A stretch of DNA of 64,000 nucleotides from Bretschneidera sinensis (GCA_023935145.1 CM043705.1:60246584-60310583); one strand, 5' to 3'. Numbered from the stretch's first letter, positions 11,903 through 24,358 are shown. The notes: generated from the letters alone by a model not told the origin. Numbers and translations are program-made.

Positions 11903-13024
11903 TTAGTTCTGAAGTAGAGTTGCATATAGGAGTTCATTCCAGGTATCAGGAAGTCCCGGGAGACACCAATGGCTGCAGTCTGTTGCAAGGGATTCTCCAT
12001 GACCGTAGGACGAAAGGTGACCATCTTTCCTTAGTTGTGATAAGGTTGTCACATTAAGCAAATAAACTTTCTTTGGCATTGTACCTATTAATTTTTCTAG
12101 GATTGCTTCTGCTTTATGTAAACCTCCTGGATACTTAGACTCAAGTAATGGATGTGTTTCCCCTTTGCAAGTCTTCACATTTTTATCCCCGCAATCTCTT
12201 GAACTGTGTTTAAAAAAAAAGAAAAATAAGAAGATATGTAACAAATACATATGACACTCCGTAGAAATTTACTTACTTGTGATGATATGGAGAAACACCA
12301 TGGAAGAAGATTTTGGTTTTGGTAGTATCCATATTAGAATTTACCCATCTTGCCCATGTATTAAATGCTTTCTCATACGCAACCATGCGATCCATGTCTT
12401 TGTATGTAGATTCCCCATCTTGAATAACATCCCATCTGTAAGGTTAATTTTTTGTTTTGTTTTGTTTTTAGATTAGAAATATCACATAAAAGCAAGGTTT
12501 TTAATTTTGATTTCAACAAAGATTTTGAAAGTATAAGGAAGTACAGATGAAAATTTCGATTTCAATTTGAAATTGTCAAAAGGTAAAAAATTCCATCATC
12601 AAGAATTAATTCGTTCAATTGCCGAAAATTGAAAAAAAAAATTCCTCGAAATATTTCCTATCCAATCATGGAAATTGAAGGAATTTTCAAAATATCACAT
12701 ATATTCTTAATTTTATTGGAAAATCCTGAGATATTTGGTAAAACGATATGAAATGGTCAAGATGCATGGAAATTTGAAATTTCATCGAGATTGTGATCCT
12801 CGTAAGCAAGATCAAAGTGAACAAATCAGAAATCATGTGACAAACCAATGTAATGGAAAAGATCCTGGTATATATATAAGATTCTGTAAAACTAAAAGTA
12901 ACTTCAACTAATATTTTTGAAGGATAGACACCTGAGATTATAGTTCAAGGGAATCAATTGTCTTTTTTAATAGAATTCAGTGTATGAACACAAACATATG
13001 AAGAGGGAAAAAGAAATAGGTATA
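11903..13024 (-). pseudogene. TBL copy C, 3' half only (exons 4-5)
   Basis: Minus-strand copy retaining exon 4 (12,277-12,435), exon 5 (11,903-12,203) and most of intron 3 (12,436-13,024), all at consensus lengths. The retained exons are open. Exon 5 ends in the family C-terminus with [18 protein letters not shown], including the DxxH pair. Exons 1-3, with the start codon, PMR5N domain and GDS motif, are missing. The sequence stops inside intron 3 where the copia fragment begins. It cannot make a working enzyme. Confidence 0.87.
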
Positions 13025-13839
13025 TGTTGGTATTTGTCTAAGGATTAAATGGGTTGAATGTAAAGCTTCAGCATGAGGTCTCTGGGCTACGGCACAGGTT
13101 GTGCGCCGCGGTCTCGAGCATGTTCGGAATTCCTCCCCTCCAGGTCGCGCCGCGGCCTCCAGCAGGTGGTGGAAGTGTGCCCTGTTGGGCGCCGCGATCT
13201 GCTCTATTCTGGGCCGCGGCGCCAGACACACCTGACCCCTTTTGTTCAGCATTTTAAGATGGTGCGTGGGACTTGATTAAAACGTACAGGTTCACTTAGA
13301 CTCTTAGAGAGCCATAAGTCTTTGGTTCTTGAGATCTAATGGTTAAGATTGATCTCAAAGATTGGTTGAAGAAGTTATTGCCCTATATAAAGGTTCATCT
13401 AGGAGCAATTCAAAATAACATGTGAGCATCAAGTGTGAGAGTGCAAAGACACAAAACATAAGAGAGACTCATTCAAGAGAGGCTGGTTGTTTAGAGAGAG
13501 AGTAGTCTAGATTGGGGATTCAAGGGCTTTGTAATTGGAATTTTCTTGGGGAAAATTCCAGGGAAACACTTAGTTCTTATCACTTTCTTTTTCTCTTCTT
13601 TCGTTCTTCAAGAACAAGAGGGTTCTTGAAGAGGTGTTGCTATACTTGTAAGAACTCCATTGATTTAGTTCAGAGAGCTCGGAGGAGCTCACGGGGATGT
13701 AGGCAAATTGTCGAACCTCGATAACAATTGCTTCTGTTCTTTCTTTGATTGTTTGATTTCTGTTCTGTCCAAATCACTATGGATTTCGGGTGTTTGGAAA
13801 GATCACAACTTGGGTTTATGCAAGAATATGATTTTCTAA
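13025..13839 (+). repeat. Copia 5' LTR (right edge approximate)
   Basis: Begins TGTTGG immediately after copy C intron sequence; the end is placed just before the first TGGTATCA. It contains a conspicuous GC-rich island (about 13,085-13,235, with repeated GCCGCG and CCGCGG words) inside otherwise AT-rich DNA, and a TATATAAAGG near 13,383-13,392 as a likely TATA box. No second LTR is present to fix the boundary. Confidence 0.7.
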
Positions 13840-13842
13840 TAG

Positions 13843-13895
13843 TGGTATCAAAGCTACAACAGTGGTATCAGAGCTAGAATAGGGGGTATCAGAGC
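13843..13895 (+). other. Copia primer-binding site with repeated copies
   Basis: TGGTATCAAAGC at 13,843, TGGTATCAGAGC at 13,863 and GGTATCAGAGC at 13,885: three initiator-Met-type primer-site words about 20 bp apart. The middle one matches the plant consensus best. Which one was used cannot be decided. Confidence 0.65.
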
Positions 13896-14075
13896 AAGGC
13901 TCCAAGAATCAAAGGAAACTTCTTGAGTGATTCAAGAACGGTGCTGGGATCAAGATCTGATCGGGTTCTTGAGGTTCAAGAACGGTGTTGTGATCAAGAT
14001 CTGATCGTGTTCTTGAGATTTAGAAGTTGGAAAGTAGTTGTGGGTGCTGCATAAATCTGAGATTTTCTCCGCGAG

Positions 14076-16212
14076 ATGGGTTCAAACTTCATTGTCGAAA
14101 AGTTTGATGGAAAGGGAGACTTTGCCCTTTGGAAGCGGAAAATCAAAGTGGTTCTTATGCAACAAAAGGTGGACTTGGCTATTGGAGAAGATGATGATTT
14201 TCCAGCAAGTATCACGGAGGTCTAGCGGAATGAGATGAAGAAGATGGCATATAGCACCATCTTTTTGCACATGTCGGATAGTGTCACAAGGGAGTGCGGA
14301 GACTCGAAAGATCCAGCTGTCATTTGGAAGAAGCTAGATGTGTTATTTCTTACCAAGACTCTCTCTAATAAGATTTATCTTTTGAAACGAATCTTTGCTT
14401 TTAAAATGGATCCTAATAAAGAGTTGCAAGATAATCTTGATGTGTTTAATAAACTAGTTCAAGATTTGACTAGTTGTAGTATAACATTCCCGGATGAACA
14501 ATTGGCTTTTATATTGTTGAATTCTCTTCCTGATTGTTTTGAAAGCTTGATTAATGCTATCGAATATGGAAGAGATACACTAACCAAAGAAATTGTGATT
14601 AATGCTATAAGGGCTCATGATTTCAAAGCCAAGATGAGGGAAACATCAAGTGGAGAAGGGTTGTTCATTAGAGGAAGGCCAACAACTTGGTATGGCATCA
14701 ACATACATGGCTACTACCAGGACAAACCACAAGGTAGAGGACAAAGCCATGGGAGAGTGCACTCTAAATCAAGATTTGGAGGAACGAGTTGCTACTACTA
14801 CCATAAGGAGGGTCATTTCAAGAAGGATTGCAAGAAGATGATGAGGGATGAGAGAGGAAGAAGCCATACCAACAATGGAGAGGCTTCAGTTGCCAAGGGA
14901 GAACAGCAAGATGATGTTCTTGTTGTGTGCTCAAATGTGAGCAAGTGGCAGGGCAGTGAGAAATGGATCTTGGGTTCTAAGTGCACTTATCACATGTGCC
15001 CTCACCGGGATTGGTTCAAGAATTTCAAGGAAACCAATGATGGAAAGGTTTTCTTGGGGAATGATACTTCTTTCCAAGTGAGGGGAATAAGAGACATCCA
15101 GTTGAGAATGTTTGATAGAGTTACAAGGCTGCTGCGGAATGTAAAATATCTTCTGGATTTGAGAAGAAATTTGATCTCATTAGGGCAGCTAGATTCCATG
15201 GGGTACACATACAAAGCAGAGGGATGAAAGATCAAGTTAACCAAGGGATCTTTGGTAGTGATCAAAGCAGCAATGAAGGATGGTCTCTATGAGATGATCA
15301 GTGACATGGACATCAAGGATCAAGCAGCAAGCTTGATGGCTGAGATGGATAAGGCAGCCCTTTGGCACAATCGCTTAGGACACATGAGCGAAAAGGGCCT
15401 ACAAGTTCTCAGCAAGAATGGTTTACTTGATGGTGACAAGGTAGAGAAACTTGATTTCTGCGAATGTTGTGTTTTGGGAAGCAACATCGGGTCAGCTTCA
15501 AAACTAGAGTGCACAAGTCTAAGAGTATTCTTGACTACATTCATGCGGACCTTTGGGGACCAACAAGAACACCAACACAAGGAGGTAATCTTTACTTTCT
15601 TTCTTTAATTGATGATTATTCTTGAAAGGTTTGGGTTTATTTGCTTAAAAATAAATTAGATGCTTTGAGTAAATTTGTGATGTGAAAAAAGCTAGAAGAA
15701 ACTCAAACGGGCAAGGTAGTTAAGGTGTTAAGAATCGATAATGGCTTAGAATTTTTTAATAAGGAATTTGAAAATTTATGTAAATTAAATGGGATTCTAA
15801 GACATAGAACGGTTGTGAAAACCCCTCCGCAAAATAGAGTTGCTGAAAGGATGAATAGGACCCTTATAGAAAAGGTTAGGTGCATGTTAATTGGCTCCAG
15901 ATTACCCAAATGTTTGTGGGGGGAAACTGTGTCTACTGCTATATATTTGGTTAATAGATCACCCTCTAGAGCTTTGGATCTTAAGACTCTCGAGGAGATG
16001 TGAAGTGGTAAACCCCCTTAGTTGAACAACCTTAGAACTTTTGAATGTGCTGCATTTGCACATCAAAAGGATGATAAACTTAGCCCAAGGTCTAGAAAAT
16101 GTGTGTTTCTAGGATATGGGGAAGGGGTTAAGGATATAGGTTGTGGTCCTTAGAGCAAAAAAGAACTGAACTCATAATAAGTAGGGATGTCATTTTTAAT
16201 GAGCATTTCTTT
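14076..16212 (+). pseudogene. Copia gag-protease-integrase remnant
   Basis: Polyprotein from the ATG at 14,076 (MGSNFIVEKFDGKGDF). Domains in order: a UBN2-type gag core (about 14,240-14,650); a CCHC-like knuckle with its second Cys changed to Tyr (CYYYHKEGHFKKDC, near 14,791-14,832); a protease whose active site reads WILGSKCTYHM instead of the usual DSG; a GAG-pre-integrase segment (LWHNRLGHM, near 15,360); and an integrase core with HADLWGP, RIDNGLEF and VAERMNR carrying the D, D and E. In-frame stops occur at 14,223-14,225 and 15,225-15,227, a frameshift near 15,480, and further stops in the integrase. Dead element. Confidence 0.86.
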
Positions 16213-17656
16213 CCCCTCGAAAAAATATTTAATTCTATGTAGAAAAAGAATTCATCTAAACAATTTAGTACTCTATCTAAAAGTTGTAATTATTTTTTTA
16301 GATATAAATATTACTCCATATAATTGACAGTAATGTAATTAATATATATATCATGACAACATTCACGTAGGCAATGATGAGATGCTGAACATTTCATTTA
16401 CCTTACACATATTGTAATTATTTGATTAAATGTGAAAAACGTTAAAAAGAAAAAAAAAACTCCACTTAATTTCAAACTGAAACAGTGGCCTAAAAATTTT
16501 ATTTAAAAAAATCATTGTCTTGAAAGAAATTTATATACATTCAAAATTCAGGTACACATTAATCTTAAGTCACTTAAAATAATAGTTTCCTCGTGTTTAT
16601 TTGCCTAATCCAATTCAAATAACATATTAATTTTTATATAAATTAATTTCTCTCATTGTTAACAAAAATAGTTTAAAATATAAACTACTGCAACAGTACT
16701 ATAGTGTTGGCACGTGCATTGTACGAGTACATAATTTGTATATATTATAATTTATGAAAGACTTGGGTAAAATATCATTAGCTTCCATTTTTTGGATTTT
16801 GTTTTCAAACTACGGAATTTGATATTTGCTGATATGTGAGATGTATGACATTTATCGGAGATGTTCCTAATTCTTTATTGGTTTTAAACCGCATTCATAG
16901 TGGAGAAAGTTAAAAACCAAATAAACACATTTCTGGAAATTGAACAAATTAATTCTTGATGATGGAATTTTTTACCCTTTTACAATTTCAAATTGAAATC
17001 GAAATTTTCATCTGTACTTCCGTATTTCTTTTAGTCTCGAAATCTTTGTTGAAATCAAAATTAAAAACCTTGCTTTTATGTGATATTTCTATTCTAAAAA
17101 AAAAAAAATTAACCTTATAGATGGGATGTTATTCAAGATGGGGAATCTACATACAAAGACATGGATCGCTTGGTTGCATACGAGAAAGCATTGAATACGT
17201 GGGCTAGATGGGTAAATTCTAATGTGGATACTACCAAAACCAAAATCTTCTTCCAGGGTGTTTCTCCAGATCATCACAAGTAAGTAAATTTCTATAGAGT
17301 GCCATATGTATTTGTTACATATCTTCATATTTTTCTTTCTTTTTTTTTAACACAGTTCAAGAGATTGGGGGGATCAAAATGCGAAGACTTGCAAAGGGGA
17401 AACACATCCATTGCTTGAGTCTAAGTATCCAGGAGGTTTACATAAAGCGGAAGCAATTCTAGAAAAAGTAATAGGTACAATGCAAAAGAAAGTTCATCTG
17501 CTTAATGTGACAACCTTATCACAACTAAGGAAAGATGGTCACCCCTCGTCCTACGGTCATGTAGAATCCCTTGGAACAGACTGCAGCCATTGGTGTCTCC
17601 CCGGACTTCCTGATACCTGGAATGAACTCCTATATGCAACTCTACTTCAGAACTAG
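16213..17656 (+). pseudogene. TBL copy D0, spacer plus exons 4-5 only
   Basis: First plus-strand unit. 16,213 to about 16,930 is the downstream half of a family spacer. It then jumps within intron 3 (ACACATTTCTGG), removing exons 1-3, so the start codon, PMR5N domain and GDS are lost. Exon 4 is 17,121-17,279 and exon 5 is 17,356-17,656, both of consensus length, open and with normal splice sites (ATAG acceptor, GTAAGT donor). The DCSH motif is present. The size of the lost segment, by comparison with D1, is about 2.3 kb. Confidence 0.86.
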
Positions 17657-19767
17657 ATTATTTTCAAATCAAAGTTTTCCACAAGAAAGCATAACGTGAA
17701 ACACACTTGTAATTCCTACCTTGTTCCTTAATGAATAACTAATCAAAATCTAACAAAATTATATAAAATCTTATTCCGGCCTACATGTACAAGTTAGTGG
17801 CTAAATAGAGTACCAAAAATAAGAAAAAAAATTAATAGATGGGAGAGGCTATTTCTGCAGCAGAAATTGCTTCTTCCACAAAATTATTTTGTTCTTTTTA
17901 GTGACGTATGTGTCATTAAAAGAAAAAAAAATAATAATTTGAAAGCAGCTATGTCCTGTCAGCAAACCATATAGGAATTTGTGTTGCAAAATCACGATTG
18001 TTGCTTCTTCCATTCAGCAAGAATTACTAGGTTAACACAACGGAGAGAAAGAAAGACCTGAAGAAGCAAGGTTTTCTTTTTCCTCACACTGACCGGGATT
18101 TATTTGTAGTTTTTGAAATTAAGCCAGTCTTCAACACAATTTACTATTCTATATGAAAAAGTGATCTTCCTAATAAAAAGTACTGTATGTTGATAAGATT
18201 GTACTACTCTGTACGCAGTTAAATACATTAAATCGATATCTTCTTTTCTTCACAGAATTACAATTCGAATTTACTTATACAATTGCAAATCTTTTACAAA
18301 TTAAACAATCAATTTATTTTCAATTGAACTCTTGCTTTTCTGGCCTACTCCTCCTAGAGGTTGCACTGAATCCTGCCATATGTATGTGAGCAAAGATGGC
18401 GGTAGTGGTTCAAACCCGCTTCGTTGTCATCCCTATTGAATATTTGACGCTGTGATTTCTGCTATTTTTAAAAGATTTTCCGTTATCTTATTAAAATATT
18501 CATCTAATTCCCCTCGAAAAAATATTTAATTCTATGTAGAAAAAGAATTCATCTAAACAATTTAGTACTCTATCTAAAAGTTGTAATTATTTTTTTAGAT
18601 ATAAATATTACTCCATATAATTGACAGTAATGTAACTAATATATATATCATGACAACATTCACGTAGGCAATGATGAGATGCTGAACATTTCATTTACCT
18701 TACACATATTGTAATTATTTGATTAAATGTGAAAAACGTTAAAAAGAAAAAAAAAAACTCCACTTAATTTCAAACTGAAATAGTGGCCTAAAAATTTTAT
18801 TTAAAAAAATCATTGTCTTGAAAGAAGTTTATATACATTCAAAATTCAGATACACATTAATCTTAAGTCACTTAAAATAATAGTTTCCTCGTGTTTATTT
18901 GCCTAATCCAATTCAAATAACATATTAATTTTTATATAAATTAATTTCTCTCATTGTTAACAAAAATAGTTTAAAATATAAACTACTGCAACAGTACTAT
19001 AGTGTTGGCACGTGCATTGCACGAGTACATAATTTGTATATATTATAATTTATGAAAGACTTGGGTAAAATGTCATTAGCTTCCATTTTTTGGATTTTGT
19101 TTTCAAACTACGGAATTTGATATTTGCTGATATGTGAGATGTATGACATTTATCGGAGATGTTCCTAATTATTTATTGGTTTTAAACCGCATTCATTGTG
19201 GAGAAAGTGAAAAACCAAATAAACACATGGGATCAAAATGAAATTACCCAAAAAATATATATGAATGGATCAGAGAACCCATAATTGCTAGCTAGCGTGG
19301 AAATTGAAACAAGAATACTATAAAAAAAAATTGAAAGAGAAGAAAATCCAAGGCTTTTTGTATTAAATTCTTTTTTTTTTTTTGGTTATAATTATTAAAG
19401 TTAAACTTCTAGCAATTAAATGGAACAAAAATTACGATCTCAAACTCACGGAACATTACGCTCGAGCTCACCAAATCAGTTACCAATTAATATATCCTTA
19501 ACTGCAACGTAAAAAAGGGTATGTAAATGGACGGAAACTTAAGATGAGTAATCATTTCTTTTTTCTCTACACGTTTTACGAACTGCATAATTATTATCTT
19601 TTATAAAGCTATAAAGCAAGTAGCTTAATTACTCCACTACTACAGCAGTATTTAAGAGTTAATTAATCAACGGGCTTTGAGTTGTTGATGAACAAAATGA
19701 ATTAGTAGTAATAAGTCCATCTCCTTAATTATTTTTGTGTCTTATATTTAAACACTGAAGATAAAAA
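17657..19767 (+). other. Spacer upstream of TBL copy D1
   Basis: 2,111 bp, no gene seen. It is the upstream spacer of the family. It contains a TTCCCCTCGAAAA block near 18,509, CACGTGCATTGCACG near 19,009-19,023 (G-box core overlapping a palindrome), T and A runs, and a TATAAAGCTATAAAG stretch about 160 bp before the start codon that is a plausible TATA region. The 3' UTR and poly(A) site of D0 would lie in its first few hundred bases. Confidence 0.6.
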
Positions 19768-22248
19768 ATGGGTGCTTGGCTTCCTATATTTCTTGCTGGT
19801 GCAATAGCTTTTGAAGTTTTTGGGGGAAAAGAAGAAGTCAAAGAATGGTGGAAGAAATACGGGATCAAATTTAAACCTGACGACCCTTGCTATCCATGTA
19901 AGAAAGGCTATAGGACAGATTATGATTGTCGTAAGTGCAAAATAAAAGTAACCCTTTGGAATACAAAACGCCGCTATGAAGTATATAGATATGAAACGAC
20001 TGATTATTGTAATTATTTTGAGGGGAGTTGGGATTATCACAATGATACTACGTCTTCTTACCCTTTTTACAGCTCAGAAAGTTTCCCTTTTATAGAAAAA
20101 CAATTTGATTGCCATAAAAATGGTCGACCAGACAAAGATTATCTTAAGTACAGATGGAAGCACGTTACCAAAGTACGTACATATTTACCAACCTTAATTT
20201 TCCTCTCTAAAGTCATTTACTAATTTAATAATTAATTACTTGACTTATAAGACAATTTATATATATAAACAGATTTAACGGGAAAGATTTCTTGAGGAGA
20301 TTTAAAGGAAAACGGATCATGGTTATTGGGGATTCAATGGGTCTTAATCAATGGTAGTCACTCACATGCATGCTTCATACAGCAGAACCACATGCTAAAT
20401 ATACCTTAACGAGGAAAAGAGGTCTCTCCACATTTAGCTTCCCGGTATGAGAATTTTCTTTTTCCTTTGAATTACTTTGTCTAAATTATCTTAGGTTAAA
20501 TTTGGTATTCGTTTAAACTTTGGTGATGAACACTACACTTTTCTTGTTAGTTTAATTTTTTTTTTTTAAAAAAGAGAGGGGCAGTGCATAGAAGAAGAAA
20601 GTTCGTCATCAAAATAATTCAGAGGTCCCCTTCAATAATTGGGGAGAATATTTAGATTTCAATGCATCATTTGAATGAGTCACGTCAATATTATGGATGT
20701 TGTGACATTCATCCAATGATGAATCAATCTCATAAACCATTTTTTAATAAAAAGAAAAACAAAATCTATCTATGATACCCTTAATTCATGTAGTGGAGAA
20801 TGAAACCACTAACCACTCATTTACTAAATTGTTACGATTACTAAAATATCATACCGCACTTCAATTTCATTTTTCTTTTTGTAGAGCTACAATGTTTCGT
20901 TAATGTTCTCCCGCAATGCACTGCTAGTTGATGTTGTTAGGGAGGAAGGTCAGCGAATTTTAAAACTTAATTCCATTAACGATGGAGAAATATGGAAGGG
21001 AATCGATGCATTGATCTTCAATACATGGCATTGGTGGCTTCACAGTGGATCCAAAACACCGTAAGTTTTTCATTAACACTTGATTTGTGTCTCTAAATAT
21101 TGAGGATTTTTTTTTAACTGAAAAGTGCAATCAATCATATATACCCTCTTCATATGTTTGTGTTCATAGATTGAATTCTATTAAAAAAGACAATTGATTC
21201 CCTTGAACCGCAATCTCAGGTGTCTATCCTTCAAAATTATTAGTTGAAGTTACTTTTGGTTTTATAGAACCTTATATATATACCAGGATCTTTTCCATTA
21301 CATTGGTTCATCACATGATTTCTGAGTTGTTCACTCTGACCTTGCATACGAGGATCACAATCTCGTTGAAATTTCAAATTTCCACGCATCTTGACCATTT
21401 CATATCGTTTTACCAAATAACTCAGGATTTTCCAATAAAATTCATAATTTGTGTGATATTTCGAAAAATCCTTCAATTTCCATGAATAGATAGGTAATAT
21501 TTCGAGGAATTTTTTTTTGTCAATTTTTGGAAATTGAACATATTAATTCTTGATGATGGAATTTTTTACCCTTTTACAATTTCAAATTGAAATCGAAATT
21601 TTCATATGTACTTCCGTATGTCTTTTAGTCTCGAAATCTTTGTTGAAATCAAAATTAAAAACCTTGCTTTTATGTGATATTTCTATTCTAAAAAAAAAAA
21701 ATTAACCTTGCTGATGGGATGTTATTCAAGATGGGGAATCTACATACAAAGACATGGATCGCTTGGTTGCATACGAGAAAGCATTGAATACGTGGGCTAG
21801 ATGGGTAAATTCTAATGTGGATACTACCAAAACCAAAATCTTCTTCCAGGGTGTTTCTCCAGATCATCACAAGTAAGTAAATTTCTATAGAGTGTCATAT
21901 GTATTTGTTACATATCTTCATATTTTTCTTTCTTTTTTTTAACACAGTTCAAGAGATTGGGGGGATCAAAATGCGAAGACTTGCAAAGGGGAAACACATC
22001 CATTGCTTGAGTCTATGTATCCAGGAGGTTTACATAAAGCGGAAGCAATTCTAGAAAAAGTAATAGGTACAATGCAAAAGAAAGTTCATCTGCTTAATGT
22101 GACAACCTTATCACAACTAAGGAAAGATGGTCACCCCTCGTCCTACGGTCATGTAGAATCCCTTGGAACAGACTGCAGCCATTGGTGTCTCCCCGGACTT
22201 CCTGATACCTGGAATGAACTCCTATATGCAACTCTACTTCAGAACTAG
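19768..22248 (+). pseudogene. TBL copy D1, multiply disabled
   Basis: Exons: 19,768-20,172, 20,273-20,444, 20,885-21,060, 21,714-21,872, 21,948-22,248. It encodes the family protein: N-terminal hydrophobic stretch ([11 protein letters not shown]), CxxC-x9-CxxC, the PMR5N signature ([22 protein letters not shown]), IGDSMGLNQW, and a C-terminal DCSH. Lesions: an 11-nt deletion near the end of exon 1 (405 instead of 416 nt), which shifts frame; nonsense at codon 167 just after the GDS block (CAG to TAG); and the intron 3 acceptor changed from CAG to CTG at 21,711-21,713. A Cys in the PMR5N CPFIE motif is Phe. Exons 3 to 5 remain open. Confidence 0.9.
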
Positions 22249-24358
22249 ATTATTTTCAAATCAAAGTTTTTCACAAGAAAGCATAACGTGAAACACACTT
22301 GTAATTCCTACCTTGTTCCTTAATGAATAACTAATCAAAATCTAACAAAATTATATAAAATCTTATTCTGGCCTACATGTACAAGTTAGTGGCTAAATAG
22401 AGAACCAAAAATAAGAAAAAAAATTAATAGATGGGAGAGGCTATTTCTGCAGCAGAAATTGCTTCTTCCACAAAATTATTTTGTTCTTTTTAGTGACGTA
22501 TGTGTCATTAAAAGAAAAAAAAATAAATAATTTGAAAGCAGCTATGTCCTGTCAGCAAACCATATAGGAATTTGTGTTGCAAAATCACGATTGTTGCTTC
22601 TTCCATTCAGCAAGAATTACTAGGTTAACACAACGGAGAGAATGAAAGACCTGAAGAAGCAAGGTTTTCTTTTTCCTCACACTGACCAGGATTTATATGT
22701 AGTTTTTGAAATTAAGCCAGTCTTCAACACAATTTACTATTCTATATGAACAAGTGATCTTCCTAATAAAAAGTACTGTATGTTGATAAGACAGTGCTAC
22801 TCTGTACGCAGTTAAATACATTAAATCGATATCTTCTTTTCTTCACAGAATTACAATTCGAATTTACTTATACAATTGCAAATCTTTTACAAATTAAACA
22901 ATCAATTTATTTTACATTGAACTCTTGCTTTTCTGGCCTACTCCTCCTAGAGGTTGCACTGAATCCTGCCATATGTATGTGAGCTAAGATGGCGGTAGTG
23001 GTTCAAACCCGCTTCGTTGTCATCCCTATTGAATATTTGACGCTGCGATTTCTGCTATTTTTAAAAGATTTTCCGTTATCTTATTAAAATATTCATCTAA
23101 TTCCCCTCGAAAAAATATTTAATTCTATGTAGAAAAAGAATTCATCTAAACAATTTAGTACTCTATCTAAAAGTTGTAATTATTTTTTTAGATATAAATA
23201 TTACTCCATATAATTGACAGTAATGTAATTAATATATATATCATGACAACATTCACGTAGGCAATGATGAGATGCTGAACATTTCATTTACCTTACACAT
23301 ATTGTAATTATTTGATTAAATGTGAAAAACGTTCAAAAGAAAAAAATAACTCCACTTAATTTCAAACTCAAATAGTGGCCTAAAAATTTTATTTAAAAAA
23401 ATCATTGTCTTGAAAGAAGTTTATATACATTCAAAATTCAGGTACACATTAATCTTAAGTCACTTAAAATAATAGATTCCTCGTGTTTATTTGCCTAATC
23501 CAATTCAAATAACATATTAGTTTTTATATAAATTAATTTCTCTCATTGTTAACAAAAATAGTTTAAAATATAAACTACTGCAACAGTACTATAGTGTTGG
23601 CACGTGCATTGTACGAGTACATAATTTGTATATATTATAATTTATGAAAGACTTGGGTAAAATGTCATTAGCTTCAATTTTTTGGATTTTGTTTTCAAAC
23701 TACAGAATTTGATATTTGCTGATATGTGAGATGTATGACATTTATCGGAGATGTTCCTAATTCTTTATTGGTTTTAAACCGCATTCATAGTGGAGAAAGT
23801 GAAAAACCAAATAAACACATGGGATCAAAACGAAATTACCCAAAAAATATATATGAATGGATCAGAGAACCCATAAGTGCTAGCTAGCGTGGAAACTGAA
23901 ACAAGAATACAATAAAAAAAAATTGAAAGAGAAGAAAATCCAAGGCTTTTTGCATTAAATTCTTTTTTTTTTTTCGTTATAATTATTGAAGTGAAACTTC
24001 TACCAATTAAATGGAACAAAAATTACGATCTCAAACTCACGGAAAATTACGCTCGAGCTCACCAAATCAGTTACCAATTAATATATCCTTAACTGCAACG
24101 TAAAAAAGCGTATGTAAATGGGTGGAAACTGAAGATGAGTAATCATTTCTTTTTTCTCTACACGTTTTACGAACTGCATAATTATTATCTTTTATAAAGC
24201 TATAAAGCAAGTAGCTTAATTACTCCACTACTACAGCAGTATTTAAGAGTTAATTAATCAACGGGCTTTGAGTTGTTGATGAACAAAATGAATTAGTAGT
24301 AATAAGTCCATCTCCTTAATTATTTTTGTGTCTTATATTTAAACACTGACGATAAAAA
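22249..24358 (+). other. Spacer upstream of TBL copy D2
   Basis: 2,110 bp, nearly identical to the preceding spacer and without a gene. It holds the 3' flank of D1 (an AATGAATAA poly(A)-like word near 22,322) and the promoter region of D2 (TATAAAGCTATAAAG at about 24,193-24,207). Confidence 0.6.

Larger units (their letters stand above)
13025..16212 (+). mobile_element. Ty1/copia retrotransposon, 3'-truncated
   Basis: Starts with an LTR (TGTTGGTATTTGTC) at 13,025, followed by primer-site-like motifs, gag, protease and integrase. It ends near 16,211 just after the region past integrase (CVFLGYGEGV, then sequence like the start of the reverse-transcriptase linker). Reverse transcriptase, RNase H and the 3' LTR are absent. 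The right edge joins TBL spacer sequence at a shared TTCCCC. No target duplication can be tested because the 3' end is gone. The fragment sits where TBL units change from minus to plus orientation. Confidence 0.88.

Noticed and set aside
13054..13276. Overlapping open frames in the GC-rich part of the copia LTR
   Set aside because: They arise from GC-rich composition, have no recognisable domain, and lie within the LTR.
13025..16212. Intact autonomous copia element
   Set aside because: No 3' LTR, no reverse transcriptase, several stops and altered protease residues.
19729..20040. Minus-strand 103-codon frame opposite TBL exon 1 (also opposite exon 1 of other copies)
   Set aside because: It is the antisense shadow of exon 1. 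The exon 1 sense frame has family motifs and splice sites; the antisense frame has none.
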